Shown one piece after another: positions 62,094-64,000 of a DNA stretch of 64,000 nucleotides (positions within the stretch are counted from its first letter, which is position 1; every line of letters begins with the position of its first letter). Source of the DNA: an uncultured Polaribacter sp. (GTDB lineage Bacteria; Bacteroidota; Bacteroidia; Flavobacteriales; Flavobacteriaceae); contig NZ_CANMBY010000001.1 in assembly GCF_947496195.1 (NCBI RefSeq), positions 806,001-870,000 on the forward strand, written 5' to 3'. The position numbers and the translations under genes are program-made. The notes below the pieces were generated by a model. The model was not told the origin of the DNA, ran no database searches, and worked only from the letters and a program-made list of their open reading frames with translations.

Positions 62094-64000
62094 TTATTGA
62101 TTTGCTATTCTAATTACATCTGCAAAAATACCTGAAGCTGTAACTTCTGCACCTGCACCTGCACCTTTTATAATTAAAGGATTTTCTGGATATCTATCAG
62201 TATAAAATAATACAATATTATCACTACCTTCTAGATTGTAAAAAGGATGCTCTGCTTCAATTTGTTGTAAACCTACACTTGCAATACCATCTGTAAATTC
62301 AGCAACATATTTTAAACGACAATCTTTGTCATCTGCTTGTTGATATATTTTTTGAAAATGATTTTCGTATTTAATTAATGATTCGTAAAAATCTTTATTA
62401 TTCTTTGTTTGTAAAGCTTCATCAGGTAAAAATGCATTGTTTTCGATATCTGATAATTCTAATTGATAACCACTTTCTCTAGCTAAAATTAAGATTTTTC
62501 TAGCAACATCTATCCCACTTAAATCAATTTTTGGATCTGGTTCTGTATAACCTTCTTCTTGAGCTTGTTTTACCACGTCATGAAAAGTTGAGTCTTCATC
62601 ATAATTATTAAATACAAAATTTAAACTACCAGATAAAACAGCTTGAATTTTATGAATTCTATCTCCAGAATTTATTAAATTTTTTAAGGTATCTATAATT
62701 GGTAAACCTGCACCAACATTAGTTTCAAATAAAAACGAGGCATTATATTTTTTAGATAAGTTTTTTAAATTTTTATAATTATCAAACTCAGAAGCACATG
62801 CAATTTTATTACAAGTAACAACAGAAATACTTTCTCTTAAGTATTTACTGTATACTTTAGAAACATTTTCGTTTGCTGTGTTATCTATAAAAACACTATT
62901 TCTTTGATTACATTTTTTTACTTTAGTATAAAATTTTTCAAGACTAGTAGGTTCTCCATTCTCTAATAATTCTTTCCAGTTTTTTAGGTTGATTCCAGAA
63001 TTTTCAAAAACCATTTTTCTAGAGTTCGAAATACCAATGACTCTAATATTTAATTTTAAATTTTCTTTTAAATATTTTTTTTGTTGTTGAAGTTGAGCTA
63101 AAAATCTTTCGCCAACATTACCAACTCCTGTTACAAATAAATTAAGTTGTTTTACTTTTTCTTCAAAAAACTGTTCATGTAAAGTGTTTAAAGCTTTTTT
63201 GGCATCAATTTTATTAATAACAGCAGAGATGTTTTTTTCTGAAGAACCTTGAGCAATAGCTCTTACATTAACATTATTTCTACCTAAAGCACTAAACATT
63301 TGTCCACTTAAACCTTGGTAGTTTTTCATACTTTCACCAACTACTGCAATAATGGCTAAATCATTTTCTAGAATAACAGGTTTTATTTTTTTTCTTTCTA
63401 TTTCTCTTTGAAATGTTTCGTCTAAAAGATGTTTTGCTTTTGTTGCATCTGCATCATAAATACCAACACAAATAGAGTGTTCAGATGAAGCTTGAGTTAT
63501 AAATACTACATTAATTTTAGCTAAAGAAAGTGTTTCAAATAATCGTTTAGAAAAACCAGGAATTCCAATCATTCCTCCACCTTCTAAAGTAATTAAACTA
63601 ATGTCTTCTATATGAGAAATTCCTTTTACTTCATGTCCATTTTTAGGGTTTTTAGAAATTAAAGTACCCTCAATTTCAGGTTCAAAAGTATTTTTAATTC
63701 GAATAGGAATATTTTTTCTTAAAGCAGGCTGTATGGTTGGAGGATACAAAACTTTTGCACCAAAATGAGATAGCTCCATAGCTTCTTCATATGAAATTTC
63801 TGGTATAGCAAAAGCTTGCTTTACAACTCTTGGATTTGCAGTAAACATACCACTAACATCAGTCCAAATCTGTAATTCATCAGCATCTAAAGCAGCAGCA
63901 TAAATAGCTGCAGAAAAGTCTGATCCTCCTCTGCCTAAGGTTGTTGTTTCACCCTCTATATTCGATGAAATAAAGCCACCTAAAAGAGTAATTTGATGTT
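62094..64000 (-). CDS. thrA: Bifunctional aspartate kinase / homoserine dehydrogenase, 5' part beyond the window
   Basis: The frame is open from 62094 to the right edge, giving 634 visible residues; a full protein would be about 810-820. The aspartokinase portion (TTLGRGGSDFSA, LQIWTDVSGM, EAMELSHFGAKVLYPP) and ACT domains are followed by the homoserine dehydrogenase domain (LFVTGVGNVGERFLAQL, ETNVGAGLPIIDTLKN, GSLNFVFN, DPKIDLSGIDVARK). It performs the first and third steps of the threonine branch and heads thrA-thrB-thrC. Any leader or attenuator lies outside the window. Confidence 0.95.
   Translation of the reverse strand, partial: HQITLLGGFISSNIEGETTTLGRGGSDFSAAIYAAALDADELQIWTDVSGMFTANPRVVKQAFAIPEISYEEAMELSHFGAKVLYPPTIQPALRKNIPIRIKNTFEPEIEGTLISKNPKNGHEVKGISHIEDISLITLEGGGMIGIPGFSKRLFETLSLAKINVVFITQASSEHSICVGIYDADATKAKHLLDETFQREIERKKIKPVILENDLAIIAVVGESMKNYQGLSGQMFSALGRNNVNVRAIAQGSSEKNISAVINKIDAKKALNTLHEQFFEEKVKQLNLFVTGVGNVGERFLAQLQQQKKYLKENLKLNIRVIGISNSRKMVFENSGINLKNWKELLENGEPTSLEKFYTKVKKCNQRNSVFIDNTANENVSKVYSKYLRESISVVTCNKIACASEFDNYKNLKNLSKKYNASFLFETNVGAGLPIIDTLKNLINSGDRIHKIQAVLSGSLNFVFNNYDEDSTFHDVVKQAQEEGYTEPDPKIDLSGIDVARKILILARESGYQLELSDIENNAFLPDEALQTKNNKDFYESLIKYENHFQKIYQQADDKDCRLKYVAEFTDGIASVGLQQIEAEHPFYNLEGSDNIVLFYTDRYPENPLIIKGAGAGAEVTASGIFADVIRIANQ

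Noticed and set aside
1-64000. CRISPR array, insertion sequence, integrase or prophage
   Set aside because: No regularly spaced repeats, transposase, integrase or phage structural genes were seen on either strand. The three tRNA genes at 17.7-18.0 kb and tRNA-Gln at 53.3 kb are intact, with no adjacent partial copies that would mark attachment sites.

Overview
The window looks like ordinary core chromosome of a marine member of the Flavobacteriaceae (Bacteroidota), closest in feel to Polaribacter or Tenacibaculum. This is judged from protein character only, with no database search. The evidence is low GC (about 30 percent by eye), promoters of the Bacteroidota type (TTTG, 19 nt, TAnnTTTG), almost no Shine-Dalgarno sequences, a type IX secretion (T9SS) type B sorting domain, an ornithine/glycine-lipid acyltransferase of the fused OlsF type, and a DUF2723 membrane protein. 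I see no prophage, insertion sequence, CRISPR array or integrated element.

Layout. 1-3.5 kb: a truncated exported protein, aspS, a cupin and rsmI. 3.5-7.9 kb (minus strand): an exported M28 peptidase, an AhpD-like protein and a large secreted protein with a C-type lectin domain. 7.9-13.4 kb: OsmC, RecJ, a VOC protein, a PIF1-HRDC helicase and a DUF2200 protein. 13.5-18 kb: sucA-odhB of the TCA cycle, then a tRNA operon (Asn, Gly, Leu). 18-25.6 kb: a cysteine-less thioredoxin, a membrane phosphoesterase, a sterol-desaturase-family enzyme, polA and three lipoproteins. 25.7-30.7 kb: tRNA t6A synthesis (Sua5), a small membrane protein, OlsF, a monofunctional aspartokinase and a GNAT acetyltransferase. 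30.8-40.5 kb: fbp, sodA, an N-acetyltransferase, an aldo/keto reductase, pgk, a TspO-like protein, holB, a 57-residue zinc-ribbon protein, ribE, pdxA, and DUF177-rpmF.

40.6-43.5 kb is a fatty-acid initiation cluster, fabH-accB-accC. 43.6-45.8 kb is regulatory: an Lrp regulator, then a response regulator, an Hpt protein and a LytTR regulator with no histidine kinase. These are followed by a 240-bp intergenic region with phased GTT repeats and a strong GAAA-loop terminator. 45.9-50 kb is a galactose (Leloir) operon headed by a GntR-type regulator fused to a sugar-binding-like domain. 50-53.4 kb holds the DUF2723 protein and tRNA-Gln. 54-59.7 kb holds the four-gene ligase-associated DNA repair operon: exonuclease, ATP-dependent ligase, Lhr-type helicase and PdeM nuclease. 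The minus-strand threonine operon thrA-thrB-thrC closes the window, with thrA running off the right edge.

The least explained items are the LytTR-proximal intergenic region, the kinase-less phosphorelay, a palindromic dispersed repeat present twice (10.5 kb and 61 kb), the nested repeats upstream of fabH, and three genes whose -7 box lies exactly 4 nt before the ATG, implying leaderless mRNAs.
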